DNA from: Candidatus Viadribacter manganicus
Lineage (GTDB): Bacteria > Pseudomonadota > Alphaproteobacteria > Caulobacterales > Aquidulcibacteraceae
Reading direction: 5' to 3'
Length of the DNA stretch: 64,000 nucleotides
NCBI RefSeq assembly: GCF_001679665.1
Contig: NZ_CP013244.1
Coordinates: forward strand, 1,682,980-1,746,979
Shown: positions 36,377-45,383 of the stretch, in pieces
Layout of the letters: each line of letters begins with the position of its first letter
Position numbering within the stretch: the stretch's first letter is position 1
Position numbers and translations under genes: made by a program
Notes under the pieces: model-generated
Told to the model about the DNA's origin: nothing
The model's database searches: none
The model's input: only the letters and a program-made list of their open reading frames with translations

Positions 36377-37950
36377 GCGCGCACGTCGACACCTTCGTTC
36401 GTGACAACCTTCCACCACAGGATCAGTGGCCGGAGCTGAAATTCACGCTTCCGGAGTTGCAGTTTCCCGCCCTCTTCAATGCGAGCTCGATCCTGGATCG
36501 CGCCATCGCCAATAACCACGGCGCAAGAAACGCCGTGCTCTATTCTTCTGACGCTATCAGCTACGGCTTGCTACTCGAAGAGGCGAACCGCATTGCTCAC
36601 GTCCTGGCGCAGGCTTTCGGACTGAAACCGGGAAATCGCGTACTCATCCACTCGTCCAATACAAGATTGTCTATGGCGGTCTGGTGGGCCGTGTGGCGCG
36701 CCGGCGGCGTCGCCGTGGGCACAATGCCGATGTTGCGCGCACATGAGCTCGCCGTGATCCTCAACAAGGCGCAGATATCACACGCCATCGTCGACACCCA
36801 GCGCGCCGGCGAGCTTGAGCAAGCACAACGCGATGCGCCAGTTCTCAAACACATTCTGACCACGGACGACATCGGCGAGCGCATGACCTCAGCGCCAAGC
36901 GAGTATGCTCTTGTGGCGACAGCAGCGGACGACCCAGCCCTAATCGCCTTTACGTCCGGCACAACCGGAACGCCAAAAGGCTGCGTCCACCTCCACCGCG
37001 ACATTGCGGCGATGGCGGAGACGTTTTCACGCCACGTGCTGCGGCCCAAATCGACTGACGTCTTCATTGGCACGCCGCCGCTGGCGTTCACATTCGGCCT
37101 CGGCGCCGGAGTGATCTTTCCTGCGAACGTCGGAGCAGCGACGGCGATCTGCCCAAAGCCAGGATTCGACGTGCTCGCCGACACGATTGAGCAGCATAGA
37201 GCCACGACACTGTTCACGTCGCCCACCGGCTATCGTGCGCTTATGAAGCAAGACTTGAGCAAGTTGGGCTCGCTTCATACCTGCGTATCGGCTGGCGAGC
37301 ATCTGCCGCGCGCCACTTCGGACCAATGGTTCGAGCGCACGGGCATCCGCATCATTGACGGCATCGGTTCGACAGAGATGATCCATATCTTCGTCTCGGC
37401 GCGCGGCAATGACATTCGCCCCGGCGCCACGGGAAAAGCCGTGCCCGGATACGAAGCCACCTTGCTCGATGAGAATGATCAGCCAATCGAAGGCGAAGGC
37501 GAAGGTCGCTTGGCGATCAAAGGCCCGACCGGATGCCGCTACCTCGCGGACGATCGTCAACGCAATTACGTCATCAACGGCTGGAACGTGACCGGCGACG
37601 TCTATCAGCGCGATTCCGAAGGCTACTTCCGGTACATCGCCCGCGCCGACGACATGATCATTTCTTCCGGTTACAATATTGGTGCGCCTGAAGTGGAGAA
37701 TGCGCTGCTGACGCATGACGCTGTGGCTGAGTGCGCGGTTGTCGGCGTCCCGGACGAAGAACGCGGACAGATCGTCAAAGCGTTCGTCGTGCTAAAGGAA
37801 GGTGCACACGCGACAGGCCGCACACTTCAAGACCACGTCAAAGAAACTATCGCGCCTTACAAATATCCGCGCGCCGTGGAATTCGTTGCGGAACTTCCGA
37901 AGACTTACACGGGCAAGGTGCAGCGCTTCAAACTACGGTCACCCTCATGA
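36373..37950 (+). CDS. 2-aminobenzoate/benzoate-CoA ligase
   Basis: AMP-forming acyl-CoA synthetase of 525 residues. The adenylate motif [12 protein letters not shown] is near residue 195, [13 protein letters not shown] near 337, [19 protein letters not shown] near 408-426 and the final [10 protein letters not shown] with the catalytic Lys. The GSTEMIHIF block is characteristic of benzoate and 2-aminobenzoate CoA ligases. It activates the aromatic acid for the flavoenzyme at 30930. The start overlaps the acyl-CoA dehydrogenase stop. Confidence 0.9.
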
Positions 37951-38360
37951 AATTCACGCGCGACCTTATCGTCCGCTTCGAACATTGCGATGCGGCAGGA
38001 CTTATTTTCTATCCACGTTTCTTCGGGCTGGTGAATGAAACCGTTGAAGATTGGTTCGCCAGCTTGGGCCACTCCTTTAAGTCGCTGCATGTCGATGAAC
38101 GCAAGGGTGTGCCGACGGTGCGGTTCGAGAGTGAGTTCGTGGGACCTGTCCGCATCGGCGACCTGCTGCACCAGCAACTCGGCGTCGATTCCATCGGCAA
38201 CAGCTCGCTCAATCTAAAGCATATCGCTTCAATCGGGACGCGCACGGTGGCGCGTTTCGACCAGACCATCGTCTTCACCGATCTTTCAAGCATGAAGGCT
38301 GAGCCATGGCCCGCCGGCCTGCGCGCCGCCATCACCAACTTCGCAAAGCTGGACGCATGA
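37947..38360 (+). CDS. 4-hydroxybenzoyl-CoA thioesterase-like hotdog protein
   Basis: A 137-residue hotdog-fold thioesterase with the family N-terminus VRFEHCDAAGLIFYPRFF; the Asp-Ala-Ala-Gly block carries the active-site Asp of the 4HBT group. It could recycle CoA from dead-end aryl-CoA esters or act in the pathway itself. It overlaps the ligase and the RidA gene by four bases each. Confidence 0.88.
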   Translation: MKFTRDLIVRFEHCDAAGLIFYPRFFGLVNETVEDWFASLGHSFKSLHVDERKGVPTVRFESEFVGPVRIGDLLHQQLGVDSIGNSSLNLKHIASIGTRTVARFDQTIVFTDLSSMKAEPWPAGLRAAITNFAKLDA

Positions 38361-38749
38361 GAACGCTCCTTCCCGAGGGATGGCCCCGCCCCAAAGGCTA
38401 CGCAAACGGCATCGAAGCCGACGGGCGTCTCGTGTTCGTCGCAGGTCAGATCGGCTGGACGCCCGAGGGAGTGTTCGAAGCGAACACCCTCTCCGCGCAA
38501 TTTGCGCAAACGCTCGACAACACACTCGCTATCTTGCGCGAAGCCAATGCCGGGCCGGAACACATCGCGCGCATGACCTGGTACATCACAGATAAACGCG
38601 CGTATTTAGGATCGCTTGCTGAAATTGGCGCGATCTGGCGCGAAAAGATGGGGCGGAACTTCCCAGCGATGGCGGTCGTCGAAGTGAAGGCGCTCATCGA
38701 GGACGCCGCGCTCATCGAAATCGAGACAACCGCCGTCGTCCCGCGCTAA
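38357..38749 (+). CDS. RidA family enamine/imine deaminase-like protein
   Basis: YjgF/RidA-fold protein of 130 residues with the family segments LVFVAGQIGWTPEG and LREANAGPEHIARMTWYITD. It lacks the usual C-terminal Arg-Ser/Glu arrangement of canonical RidA as far as I can see, so it may belong to an Rid subfamily with a pathway-specific substrate. In an aminobenzoyl-CoA route a deaminase for the enamine/imine product makes sense. Overlaps the thioesterase stop. Confidence 0.85.
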   Translation: MRTLLPEGWPRPKGYANGIEADGRLVFVAGQIGWTPEGVFEANTLSAQFAQTLDNTLAILREANAGPEHIARMTWYITDKRAYLGSLAEIGAIWREKMGRNFPAMAVVEVKALIEDAALIEIETTAVVPR

Positions 38750-38769
38750 ACTGGCGTCAGGAGCGTTCT

Positions 38770-39054
38770 ATGGCAGACCACAGCCTTTTCATCTTCGTCC
38801 GCGTACAGGGTGCAACACCCGAAGCTGTCGGCAACGCGCTGCGCGACAGCACCGACAAGATCATGGATATTTATTCGATCATGGGCGAATGGGACCTCTT
38901 GGTCCGCATCGAACACCCCGATCTGAACACGATCCAAAAGGTGGTCACCGAAAGCATTCGCGCGCACGCCAACGTGGCGCAGACCTACACGATCCTTGGC
39001 TATCAATTATACGGCTCGAAGTGGCCGGGCTTCGACTTCCCCGACTCCAAATGA
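38770..39054 (+). CDS. Lrp/AsnC ligand-binding-domain protein
   Basis: A 94-residue stand-alone RAM (Lrp/AsnC effector-binding) domain with the typical VRVQGATPEAVGNAL and IMGEWDLLVRIEHPD segments and no helix-turn-helix. Such proteins bind small ligands and can modulate other regulators or enzymes. AGGAG lies seven bases upstream of the ATG. It overlaps the following hydrolase gene by ATGA. Confidence 0.85.
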   Translation: MADHSLFIFVRVQGATPEAVGNALRDSTDKIMDIYSIMGEWDLLVRIEHPDLNTIQKVVTESIRAHANVAQTYTILGYQLYGSKWPGFDFPDSK

Positions 39055-39845
39055 GTCTTGATCTCGAAGCTGAGTACAACAATCGCGCCCGCGTGTCGGG
39101 CCACGCGGCGATTATCGCGCGCTGGGCTGCAGAGAGCAAAGCCTACCGCAACCTCAACGCACCTCGCGTCATCGAGTACGGTCCGGGCGAGCGTAACACC
39201 TTCGACATGTTCGACGCCGGAGACGGCCCTACGGTCATGTTCGTGCATGGTGGTTACTGGCAGGCGCTCGAAAAAAGCTTCTTCAGCAACATGGCGCGTG
39301 GCCTAAACGAACATGGCGTAAGCGTCGCCGTTCCGAGCTACGATCTTTGCCCCACCGTCCGCATCGGCGATATCGTCGAGCAAATGCGCACCGCGAGCAC
39401 GGTCCTACATCGCGCGAGCAATGCACCAGTAATCATCGCTGGCCATTCCGCGGGCGGACACATTTCGGCGTGCCTCCTAACGACCGAAGCGCACATCACA
39501 TCAGCCTATGCTATCTCGGGATTGTTCGATCTTTCCCCGCTCATCACCACCAGCCTCAACGAGCGTTTGGGGTTGGACGAAGCAGAAGCCAATGCGCTCA
39601 GCCCCCTCTTCTGGCCGGCGCCTGAAGGCAAATCATTGGACGCCGTCGTCGGCGGCATCGAAAGCAGCGAGTTCTTGCGCCAAAGCGCGAGCATCGTCTG
39701 GGCTTGGGGTGAGGACGGGGTAGAGACGCGCTACGAAGAAATCGAAGGCGCAGACCATTTCACGGTCATAGACCCTTTATCAGACCCCGCATCGGCGATG
39801 TGCGAACGCCTCGCTCAATTGTGTGCGCAGGCCCGGCGAACCTAA
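39051..39845 (+). CDS. Arylformamidase-like alpha/beta hydrolase
   Basis: A 264-residue alpha/beta hydrolase of the kynurenine formamidase-like group: HGGYWQALEK oxyanion motif near residue 65, nucleophile Ser in AGHSAGGHIS near 130, and catalytic His in GADHFTVIDP near the C-terminus. Known members convert N-formylkynurenine to kynurenine, which leads to anthranilate. That would feed the aminobenzoyl-CoA genes upstream; kynureninase and tryptophan dioxygenase genes are not in the window, so this is an inference. It converges with the gene that follows, overlapping by four bases. Confidence 0.78.
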   Translation: MSLDLEAEYNNRARVSGHAAIIARWAAESKAYRNLNAPRVIEYGPGERNTFDMFDAGDGPTVMFVHGGYWQALEKSFFSNMARGLNEHGVSVAVPSYDLCPTVRIGDIVEQMRTASTVLHRASNAPVIIAGHSAGGHISACLLTTEAHITSAYAISGLFDLSPLITTSLNERLGLDEAEANALSPLFWPAPEGKSLDAVVGGIESSEFLRQSASIVWAWGEDGVETRYEEIEGADHFTVIDPLSDPASAMCERLAQLCAQARRT

Positions 39846-40219
39846 GTCGCCGGCAACAATTTGCGACCTGCTGCAAAGAGCGCAATCAAAACGATCTCCA
39901 CCACCATCGGCGGCAGCATCGTCGCGTCGTAGCCTGAGAGCGCAATCGTCAGCAGCCGGCCGCTGAACCCGATGCCGATCAAAAGCAGCGGCGCCGTCAA
40001 GAATCGCGCGCAATTGCGGATGGCCGCGACAAGGCTCAACACGCCCACCGCGCCAAACAATGCCCCGAAATCCGCACGCAGCGTCGAATAGCCAAGCAAC
40101 CCTTGCGCTTCGACGCCGAAGCGCGCGGCTAACACATCCGTATTGAACCAAAAGCCAAGAGCCACCAACAGCCCAAGCAAGCCTGCAATGGCGAGCAGTG
40201 CACGAAGAACGAGATTCAT
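39842..40219 (-). CDS. Four-helix membrane protein, DUF4345-like
   Basis: Small integral membrane protein of 125 residues with about four hydrophobic segments (LLAIAGLLGLLVALGFWF, FGALFGAVGVLSLVAAI, LTAPLLLIGIGFSGRLL, VVEIVLIALFAAG). It resembles DUF4345/DoxX-like small membrane proteins; function unknown. The ATG at 40219 has GGGGGCG upstream. Downstream of metB on the same strand, separated by 84 bases. Confidence 0.7.
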   Translation of the reverse strand: MNLVLRALLAIAGLLGLLVALGFWFNTDVLAARFGVEAQGLLGYSTLRADFGALFGAVGVLSLVAAIRNCARFLTAPLLLIGIGFSGRLLTIALSGYDATMLPPMVVEIVLIALFAAGRKLLPAT

Positions 40220-40303
40220 GACGGCGCCCCCACGTCGCGAGCGCTCAACCTGCCACACATGGGATACGCGCGACAAGCGAGAACGCCTGCGAAATTAGCC
40301 TCC

Positions 40304-41449
40304 TTAAAAGCGCAGCGCGCGCTCCAAGTCCGCCAAGAGGTCGTCTTCGTGCTCAAGCCCAATCGAAAGGCGAAGCAGCGTGTCGCCAATTCCAGCTGTG
40401 CAACGCGCTTCCGCTGCCATCGAGGCGTGGGTCATCGAAGCGGGATGCGCCACCAAACTTTCGACGCCCCCCAACGATTCCGCCAACGTGAACACGCTCA
40501 AGCTTTCCAAGGCAGCGCGCACTTCGCCTTCACCGCCATCAATCTCGAAGCTCAACATCGCGCCGAAGCCGGTCTGTTGACGTCGCGCAACGTCGTGCGT
40601 TGGATGAGACTCAAGGCCCGGATAATAGACCGCGCTGACCCGAGGGTGCGCCGCAAGCCACGACGCAATCTTACCCGCGCTCCGCTGCTGCCGCTCCAGG
40701 CGCACGCTGAGCGTTCTCAAGCCACGCAACGTCAGCCACGAGTCGAACGGTGCGCCGGTGACGCCGGTACAATTGGCCCACCAGACTAACTGCTCTAGAT
40801 CCTCTGCCTTCACCGCAATCACCGCGCCGCCAACGACATCCGAGTGCCCGTTCAGGTATTTGGTCGTCGAGTGCACGACATAATCCGCACCGAACGCGAT
40901 CGGCTTCTGCAAAGCCGGCGATAGAAACGTGTTGTCGACAGCAACGCGTGCGCCAACCAGCTTGGCGCGCTTCGCGATCCCCGCGATATCGACAACGCGC
41001 ATCAAAGGATTGCTGGGCGTCTCCACCCACACCAATGCGGCCCCGCTCGCCAAAGCGACGCCCAGCGCGTCATTGTCACCCTGATCAACAAAGACGACGT
41101 CAATCGCCTTCTTGCGCGCACGCGCCGCAAAAAGACGCCACGTGCCACCGTAACAATCGTGTGGCGCAATTACGCGCGCCCCAGGTTCAAGCTGCGACAA
41201 GACAAGATCGACCGCCGACATGCCCGAGCTGGTGATCACAGCCCCAGCGCCGCCCTCCAGAGCTGCAAGAGCGCCTGCCAAAACATCGCGCGTTGGATTG
41301 CCCGAGCGAGAGTAATCGTAGGCGCGCTTGCCGCCATAGCCATCGAAGCTGTAGTTCGCGGAGAGGTATAATGGCGGAATGACAGAACCGTGTGTCGGAT
41401 CGTCGTTCACACCGGTCGAACACAAGATGGTTTCGTCGTGCTTGCTCAT
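40304..41449 (-). CDS. metB: Cystathionine gamma-synthase/O-acylhomoserine sulfhydrylase family enzyme
   Basis: PLP-dependent Cys/Met metabolism enzyme of 381 residues. The PLP-lysine segment is VVHSTTKYLNGHSD near residue 193, preceded by SSGMSAVDLVLSQL and DNTFLSPALQKP. It condenses an acylhomoserine (made by the coupled metX product) with cysteine or sulfide. The metX stop overlaps its ATG (ATGA), which decides the start at 41449 rather than the longer frame at 41467. Choice between cystathionine synthase and sulfhydrylase is not possible from motifs alone. Confidence 0.85.
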   Translation of the reverse strand: MSKHDETILCSTGVNDDPTHGSVIPPLYLSANYSFDGYGGKRAYDYSRSGNPTRDVLAGALAALEGGAGAVITSSGMSAVDLVLSQLEPGARVIAPHDCYGGTWRLFAARARKKAIDVVFVDQGDNDALGVALASGAALVWVETPSNPLMRVVDIAGIAKRAKLVGARVAVDNTFLSPALQKPIAFGADYVVHSTTKYLNGHSDVVGGAVIAVKAEDLEQLVWWANCTGVTGAPFDSWLTLRGLRTLSVRLERQQRSAGKIASWLAAHPRVSAVYYPGLESHPTHDVARRQQTGFGAMLSFEIDGGEGEVRAALESLSVFTLAESLGGVESLVAHPASMTHASMAAEARCTAGIGDTLLRLSIGLEHEDDLLADLERALRF

Positions 41450-42402
41450 TCTGCGCCCTCCAGGCACGTGCGAATAATGGTGGCGACCTGCGCCGGTTCT
41501 TTGAGAAAGGCGTCATGCCCATAAAGCGAGGGCAGCTCATGCAAAGCGTGCAAATGCGGCAAGCGGCGCGACAGCTCTTCAATGCACTCAATCGGCGCGA
41601 TCTGATCGGTCGGGCAAGCGGCCAACGTAACTGCCGCCTGAATGCACGCGGGCTCAACTTCGAGCCGATCGATGGACTCGCTCAACGACAGCCAACGCTG
41701 AGGCGCCATGGCGCTGACATACGCATCGCCGCGCGCAACCAAATAGCGATCAAGATCCGAGCGGCCATCGTCGCCCACACGCCCCGGGAAGCGACAGTCG
41801 AACTCCTCGGCGCTACGATACGTGATCATTGCCAATTGCCGCGCGAGTGAGAGGCCCTCTTCCACGGCGCCTTGCGCCAACGCGAACTCGACAACGCGGC
41901 GCTGCACACCGCGCCAACCACGCGCCAACACAGCGGGCTTATGCGCCGCGGAAATCGCGCACAGGCGTTCAAGCCGTTCAGGCGCCTCGGCCGCAAACGC
42001 CAAGCCAACCATCGCGCCATAGGAAGCGCCGACCCACGCGTGCACACGGCGGACGCCAAGAGGATCCAGCGCGATCGCGACCAATCTTGCTTGATCCAGC
42101 GGCGATAGCCGTATGCGCTGATCTTCGGTCGGAGCGAAATCGAACCCAAGCGCGCAATACCGCATCAGATCGATCGCAGCGCCTTCGCCAATTTGGTCTC
42201 CCCACCAATCATGGAGAAACCGCCCACTAGAAATGCCGCCGGCGACCACGATGAGCGGCTGGCGTAGATCGCCATAAAGGCGCAGGCGGATATGCGCGTC
42301 TGGCAATAAATCGCCACTCTCGCAGCGAAAATCGCTCGGTACATCAACGAAAAAATCTTCACCAGGCGCGGTCTCGCGCGCATCTGATTTAAGCGCGAGC
42401 AT
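41446..42402 (-). CDS. metX: Homoserine O-acyltransferase, MetX family
   Basis: Alpha/beta-hydrolase-fold acyltransferase of 318 residues that activates homoserine as its acetyl or succinyl ester. The nucleophile Ser is in WVGASYGAMVGL near residue 132, and the catalytic His is in PSLYGHDAFLKE near 299, the typical MetX C-terminal block. It is slightly shorter than many MetX. It overlaps the small upstream gene by 14 bases and metB by four. Expression is probably controlled by the SAM-II-type riboswitch at 42812-42866. Confidence 0.88.
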   Translation of the reverse strand: MLALKSDARETAPGEDFFVDVPSDFRCESGDLLPDAHIRLRLYGDLRQPLIVVAGGISSGRFLHDWWGDQIGEGAAIDLMRYCALGFDFAPTEDQRIRLSPLDQARLVAIALDPLGVRRVHAWVGASYGAMVGLAFAAEAPERLERLCAISAAHKPAVLARGWRGVQRRVVEFALAQGAVEEGLSLARQLAMITYRSAEEFDCRFPGRVGDDGRSDLDRYLVARGDAYVSAMAPQRWLSLSESIDRLEVEPACIQAAVTLAACPTDQIAPIECIEELSRRLPHLHALHELPSLYGHDAFLKEPAQVATIIRTCLEGAE

Positions 42403-42721
42403 GATCAGGCGCCTTCGCGAGCATCAAGTGTTCGACACAAGCCGCGCCGGACACGAACGCGCCGAGATCCGCAACGAACGCGCGCGCGCGCGTTGCTGAA
42501 ATCGCCTTGACCCGGCATTTCAAGATGAAACCGTCGGCTTGCGGATTGACCGAGAGCGCGTGCAGCTCTGCGCCTGCCTCGGAAAGCCTCTGCACGATCA
42601 CGGCAGCGCTCTCCCAATCGCGAAGAGTCAGCAGCAGCTCGTGCTGCAATTCCAATCCAGGAAGACAAAAATCGTCTTCATCGCTGCATATCTCGGGAGG
42701 TGTCGGTGCCTCAAACGCCAT
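42389..42721 (-). CDS. Small ACT-like protein between riboswitch and metX
   Basis: A 110-residue protein without a named family. After an acidic N-terminus, the segment from about 28 to 100 has the strand-helix-strand pattern of an ACT-type ligand-binding fold (LLLTLRDWESAAVIVQRL, then AELHALSVN, DGFILKCRVKA, ARAFVADLGAF, CVEHLML). Being the first gene after the riboswitch and overlapping metX, it may be a regulatory amino-acid or SAM sensor for methionine synthesis. That role is inferred. Confidence 0.6.
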   Translation of the reverse strand: MAFEAPTPPEICSDEDDFCLPGLELQHELLLTLRDWESAAVIVQRLSEAGAELHALSVNPQADGFILKCRVKAISATRARAFVADLGAFVSGAACVEHLMLAKAPDHARA

Positions 42722-42781
42722 GACGCTACGCCTTCTTCAACTCGTACGCGTCGAGATTGAGAGGCGGGCGCTTGCGGGCAG

Positions 42782-42811
42782 GGAGCTACGCCCCGAAGGG
42801 CGTCATGCTCC
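42782..42811 (-). promoter_or_regulatory. Stem-loop in the metX operon leader
   Basis: Nested stems GGAGC/GCTCC (42782-42786 and 42807-42811) and ACGCCC/GGGCGT (42788-42793 and 42798-42803), directly after the riboswitch aptamer on the minus strand. No U-run follows, so it is not a classical terminator. It may be the expression platform or an RNA stability element. Confidence 0.45.
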
Positions 42812-42866
42812 TACGCTTTAGCTGTATTTTTAACGCGCCCGCAAGCTGAGCATCAAATCGGCGCAC
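42812..42866 (-). promoter_or_regulatory. SAM-II-type riboswitch candidate
   Basis: On the minus strand: P1 stem GCGCC (42864-42860) and GGCGC (42839-42835) enclose a loop that starts GATTTGATGC. The tail after P1 reads AAAATACAGCTAAAGCG. The GATTT at the loop start and the AGCTAAA in the tail match the known SAM-II aptamer (metX leader) in the same order and spacing, and GCTT in the loop can pair with AAGC in the tail to make the pseudoknot. It sits about 90 bases ahead of the metX operon. Confidence 0.7.
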
Positions 42867-42962
42867 ACCATTGAAAGCACACGCAGCGCGAGCTGTCATC
42901 TTTTTTGTTGCGGTGCGGCGAAAAGTTCAACTGAACCATCCTCTCGCTACGCGATCAAAGGA

Positions 42963-42994
42963 TGGTGGGCGCGACAGGGATCGAACCTATCACG
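42963..42994 (-). repeat. tRNA 3'-end remnant, probable attachment site
   Basis: On the minus strand it reads T-stem/loop TAGGTTCGATCCCTGT, acceptor half CGCGCCC, discriminator A and CCA. No complementary GGGCGCG 5' half or anticodon arm follows within the next hundred bases. This is what integration into a tRNA 3' end leaves at the far edge of an element. The acceptor fits a GGGCGCG-type tRNA such as tRNA-Val, whose intact copy is expected beyond the right end of the window. Confidence 0.65.
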
Positions 42995-43472
42995 GGTTGG
43001 GGTCTAATGGCCCGTTTTCATTGACTTCCGTGACTCTTGAAACCGAGTTTTACACTTCGGTTTTACAGAATGCGCCACGAACGACCTCAAGATTCGCCGT
43101 CTGTTCGCGGGTAGCCCACTCAACGATGTTTGCGCCATGGCGCTTGGTAGATTGGCTGGAAATGGTCCGAAGTACGCCGCCCAGACCCCGCGCAGGAACA
43201 GGCAAAACATCGCCGATGGCGGTCAAAGCACATCTCAAAGAGCCAGGAAGGAATGCGCGCTAATCCCGCTGTTGGCGCTCAAACGACGACGCCATCCCGA
43301 CCCAGAATCAGGCATTAACGGCGGCGGTGCGTGAAGGCACCGCGACGACTACGGCACCCGCTCTGCTCTCATCCCGAGTAGGCGTCTCTGTTGTAAGCAT
43401 GCTGCCAGCACAATGCGGCGGGTGACCGCAAACGCTTGCGCATGGCCCTCCAAGCGCGATGGCGGGTCATTC
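42995..43472. other. Noncoding left margin of the genomic island
   Basis: No gene is supported. The open frames in it have no plausible start signals or protein-like composition. Base composition is less GC-rich at 42895-43100 than in flanking operons. It lies between the tRNA remnant and the end of the TPR protein gene. Confidence 0.5.
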
Positions 43473-45383
43473 TCAGGGTTCGCCGAGCTTGCCCTGCACG
43501 CGGACCAGAGAGCGCGAGGCATTTTCGTGATCGGGGGGATAAGCCACCGGCGTCCACACTTCCAACGCCGACCGGTAACACTCGGCGGCTGCGCGCCAAT
43601 CCGCTGCGTCCGAGGTGCGGCCGCCGCGAGCTTCAAGCGCACCGCCGAGATAATTCTGGGTTGCGGCCCAGTGCGCCGGGGTGCTCTCGCGTTTGTAGAC
43701 CTTGAGCGCCAGGCGATGGGCGGCGACGGCCTCGCGCAGCGCCTCGTCGTCATCGCGCTCGCCCAGTGTTCGAAGCACACCGCCGAGACGGTTCTGGGTC
43801 GCGGCCCAGTCCGCCGGCCTGCTCTCGCGAGTGCGGACCTCGAGCGCTAGGCGAAAAGCGGCGATGGCCTCGCGCAACGCATCGTCGTCGCCGTGCTCGC
43901 CCAGTGTTTGAAGCGCACCGCCGAGATTGTTCTGGGCCGTGGCCCACTGCTCCGGGGCGCTCTCGCGGGTGTAGACCTCAAGCGCCGAGCGATCGGCGGC
44001 GATCGCTTCACGCAGCGCCTCGTCGTCGCCGCGCTCGCCGAGCATTGCCAGCGCAGCTCCGAGATTAATCTGGGTCGCGGCCCAGTTTCTCGGCGTGCTC
44101 TCGCGTTTGTAGACCTTGAGCGCCAGGCGAAAAGCAGCGATGGCCTCGCGCAGCGCCGTGTCGTCACCGCGCGCGCCCAATACCAGCGCAGCTCCGAGAT
44201 TGATCTGGGTCGCGGCCCAGTCCGCCGGCGCGCTCTCTCGCGTGCGGACTTCGAGCGCCAGGCGATGGGCGGCGATAGCCGCACGTGACGCATTGTCGTC
44301 GCCGCGCGAACCCAGCACTGCCAACGCAGCGCCGAGATTGTTCTGGGTCGTGGCCCACTGCTCCGGGGCACTCTCGCGTGTCCAGTCGCGCAGCAGCGCG
44401 CGGTAGCCATCGATCGCGGTCAACAACAGCGACTTGTCCACGAGTGTGTTGCCGATGTCCTTGAGTGCGTTCGCTGCGTTTCCTCTGAGTTCGAGCGGAT
44501 AGCGCTCTGGGTTGTCCAGCACCGCGACCAGCGCCCGTTTCGCATTGCTCTGGTTGCGCAGGCCGAGCTCGCTAAGCGTCTCGATTGCGGATTGGGCCGC
44601 ACCAGCGTCGTCGCCGTCGAGCACGCCCTGCAAGCGGCGCAGATCGCGTCCGGAAGCGACGCGCTGCATTACCGAGAGGAGTTGCAGCACTCCGGCGATC
44701 AAGGCGAGGTCCATGAGCATACGGAACGCGAATGTCGCGTGCCGCCCGCCGAGCCCCGTCGCGGTGACGCCGGAGATGTTTTGCACGCTGTACACTTCGG
44801 AATAATCCAACAGCGGCACAGCTTTCAGAAACTCGCCCAGCGTGTACGCGGCGTGAGCCCAGGGGCCGAGCCCCGAGGGAATATCGAACAAGCTGAACGC
44901 CTGGTCGAGGCGATAGAACAGGAGCGGCGCAACCAAGAACATGCAGGCGATGGCGAACATCGCCTCGTGGATCAGGTCTTCATCGCCTTGTAGACGGCGC
45001 AGATGCTGGGGCACTTCATTGGCGCGGTCTTCCTCGTCCCAGCCCCAGCGCCGGACTGCCGCGAGAACACCAATCACGCTCAGCAACAGCGCAGCAAGCG
45101 CGAACATGAGCGGCGCAAAGGCACCCGTGACCGCCAACGCGACGAACATCGCAATGAGAAGCCCCCATCGCCCGATGCGCGCGAAGCGACCTTTGACCCA
45201 ATGAAGACCGAACAGCCAGGACACGCGCTCGACCAACAACGTGTCGATGACAGCTAGACCGCGTCCGAGAGCGTCGAGCGCTTGCTGCAACCCTCGCGGC
45301 CAGAGCCACCCGAGCATGACGCCGACAACGATCGCCGCTGCGAAGAGGGCGCCGGCTGCACCTAACTCGAGCCAAGTCTCCAT
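43473..45383 (-). CDS. Membrane protein with tandem TPR repeats
   Basis: A 636-residue protein. The N-terminal 220 residues have about five hydrophobic segments (AGALFAAAIVVGVMLGWLW, LLIAMFVALAVTG, FALAALLLSVIGVLAA, AMFAIACMFLVAPLLF). From about 310 to the end there are six to seven TPR-type units of about 47 residues that each carry TRESxPxxWAxTQxNLGxAL. The repeats are also nearly identical at DNA level (about 141-144 bases). TPR arrays bind other proteins, and the membrane part suggests a signalling or scaffold role. First gene inside the island; no partner enzyme is adjacent. ATG 45383 starts just before the first membrane segment. Confidence 0.8.
   Translation of the reverse strand: METWLELGAAGALFAAAIVVGVMLGWLWPRGLQQALDALGRGLAVIDTLLVERVSWLFGLHWVKGRFARIGRWGLLIAMFVALAVTGAFAPLMFALAALLLSVIGVLAAVRRWGWDEEDRANEVPQHLRRLQGDEDLIHEAMFAIACMFLVAPLLFYRLDQAFSLFDIPSGLGPWAHAAYTLGEFLKAVPLLDYSEVYSVQNISGVTATGLGGRHATFAFRMLMDLALIAGVLQLLSVMQRVASGRDLRRLQGVLDGDDAGAAQSAIETLSELGLRNQSNAKRALVAVLDNPERYPLELRGNAANALKDIGNTLVDKSLLLTAIDGYRALLRDWTRESAPEQWATTQNNLGAALAVLGSRGDDNASRAAIAAHRLALEVRTRESAPADWAATQINLGAALVLGARGDDTALREAIAAFRLALKVYKRESTPRNWAATQINLGAALAMLGERGDDEALREAIAADRSALEVYTRESAPEQWATAQNNLGGALQTLGEHGDDDALREAIAAFRLALEVRTRESRPADWAATQNRLGGVLRTLGERDDDEALREAVAAHRLALKVYKRESTPAHWAATQNYLGGALEARGGRTSDAADWRAAAECYRSALEVWTPVAYPPDHENASRSLVRVQGKLGEP
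43560..44400. repeat. Tandem coding repeat of about 141 bases
   Basis: Six consecutive units encode the TPR modules of the membrane protein. Each contains a near-identical stretch for the segment GGGCGCGGCC-type AATxNLG region. The similarity at DNA level shows recent expansion or gene conversion. Confidence 0.7.

Noticed and set aside
43560..44400. Regular repeats of about 141 bases that could be mistaken for a CRISPR array
   Set aside because: The units are coding and keep a TPR reading frame throughout; there are no short repeats with unique spacers.
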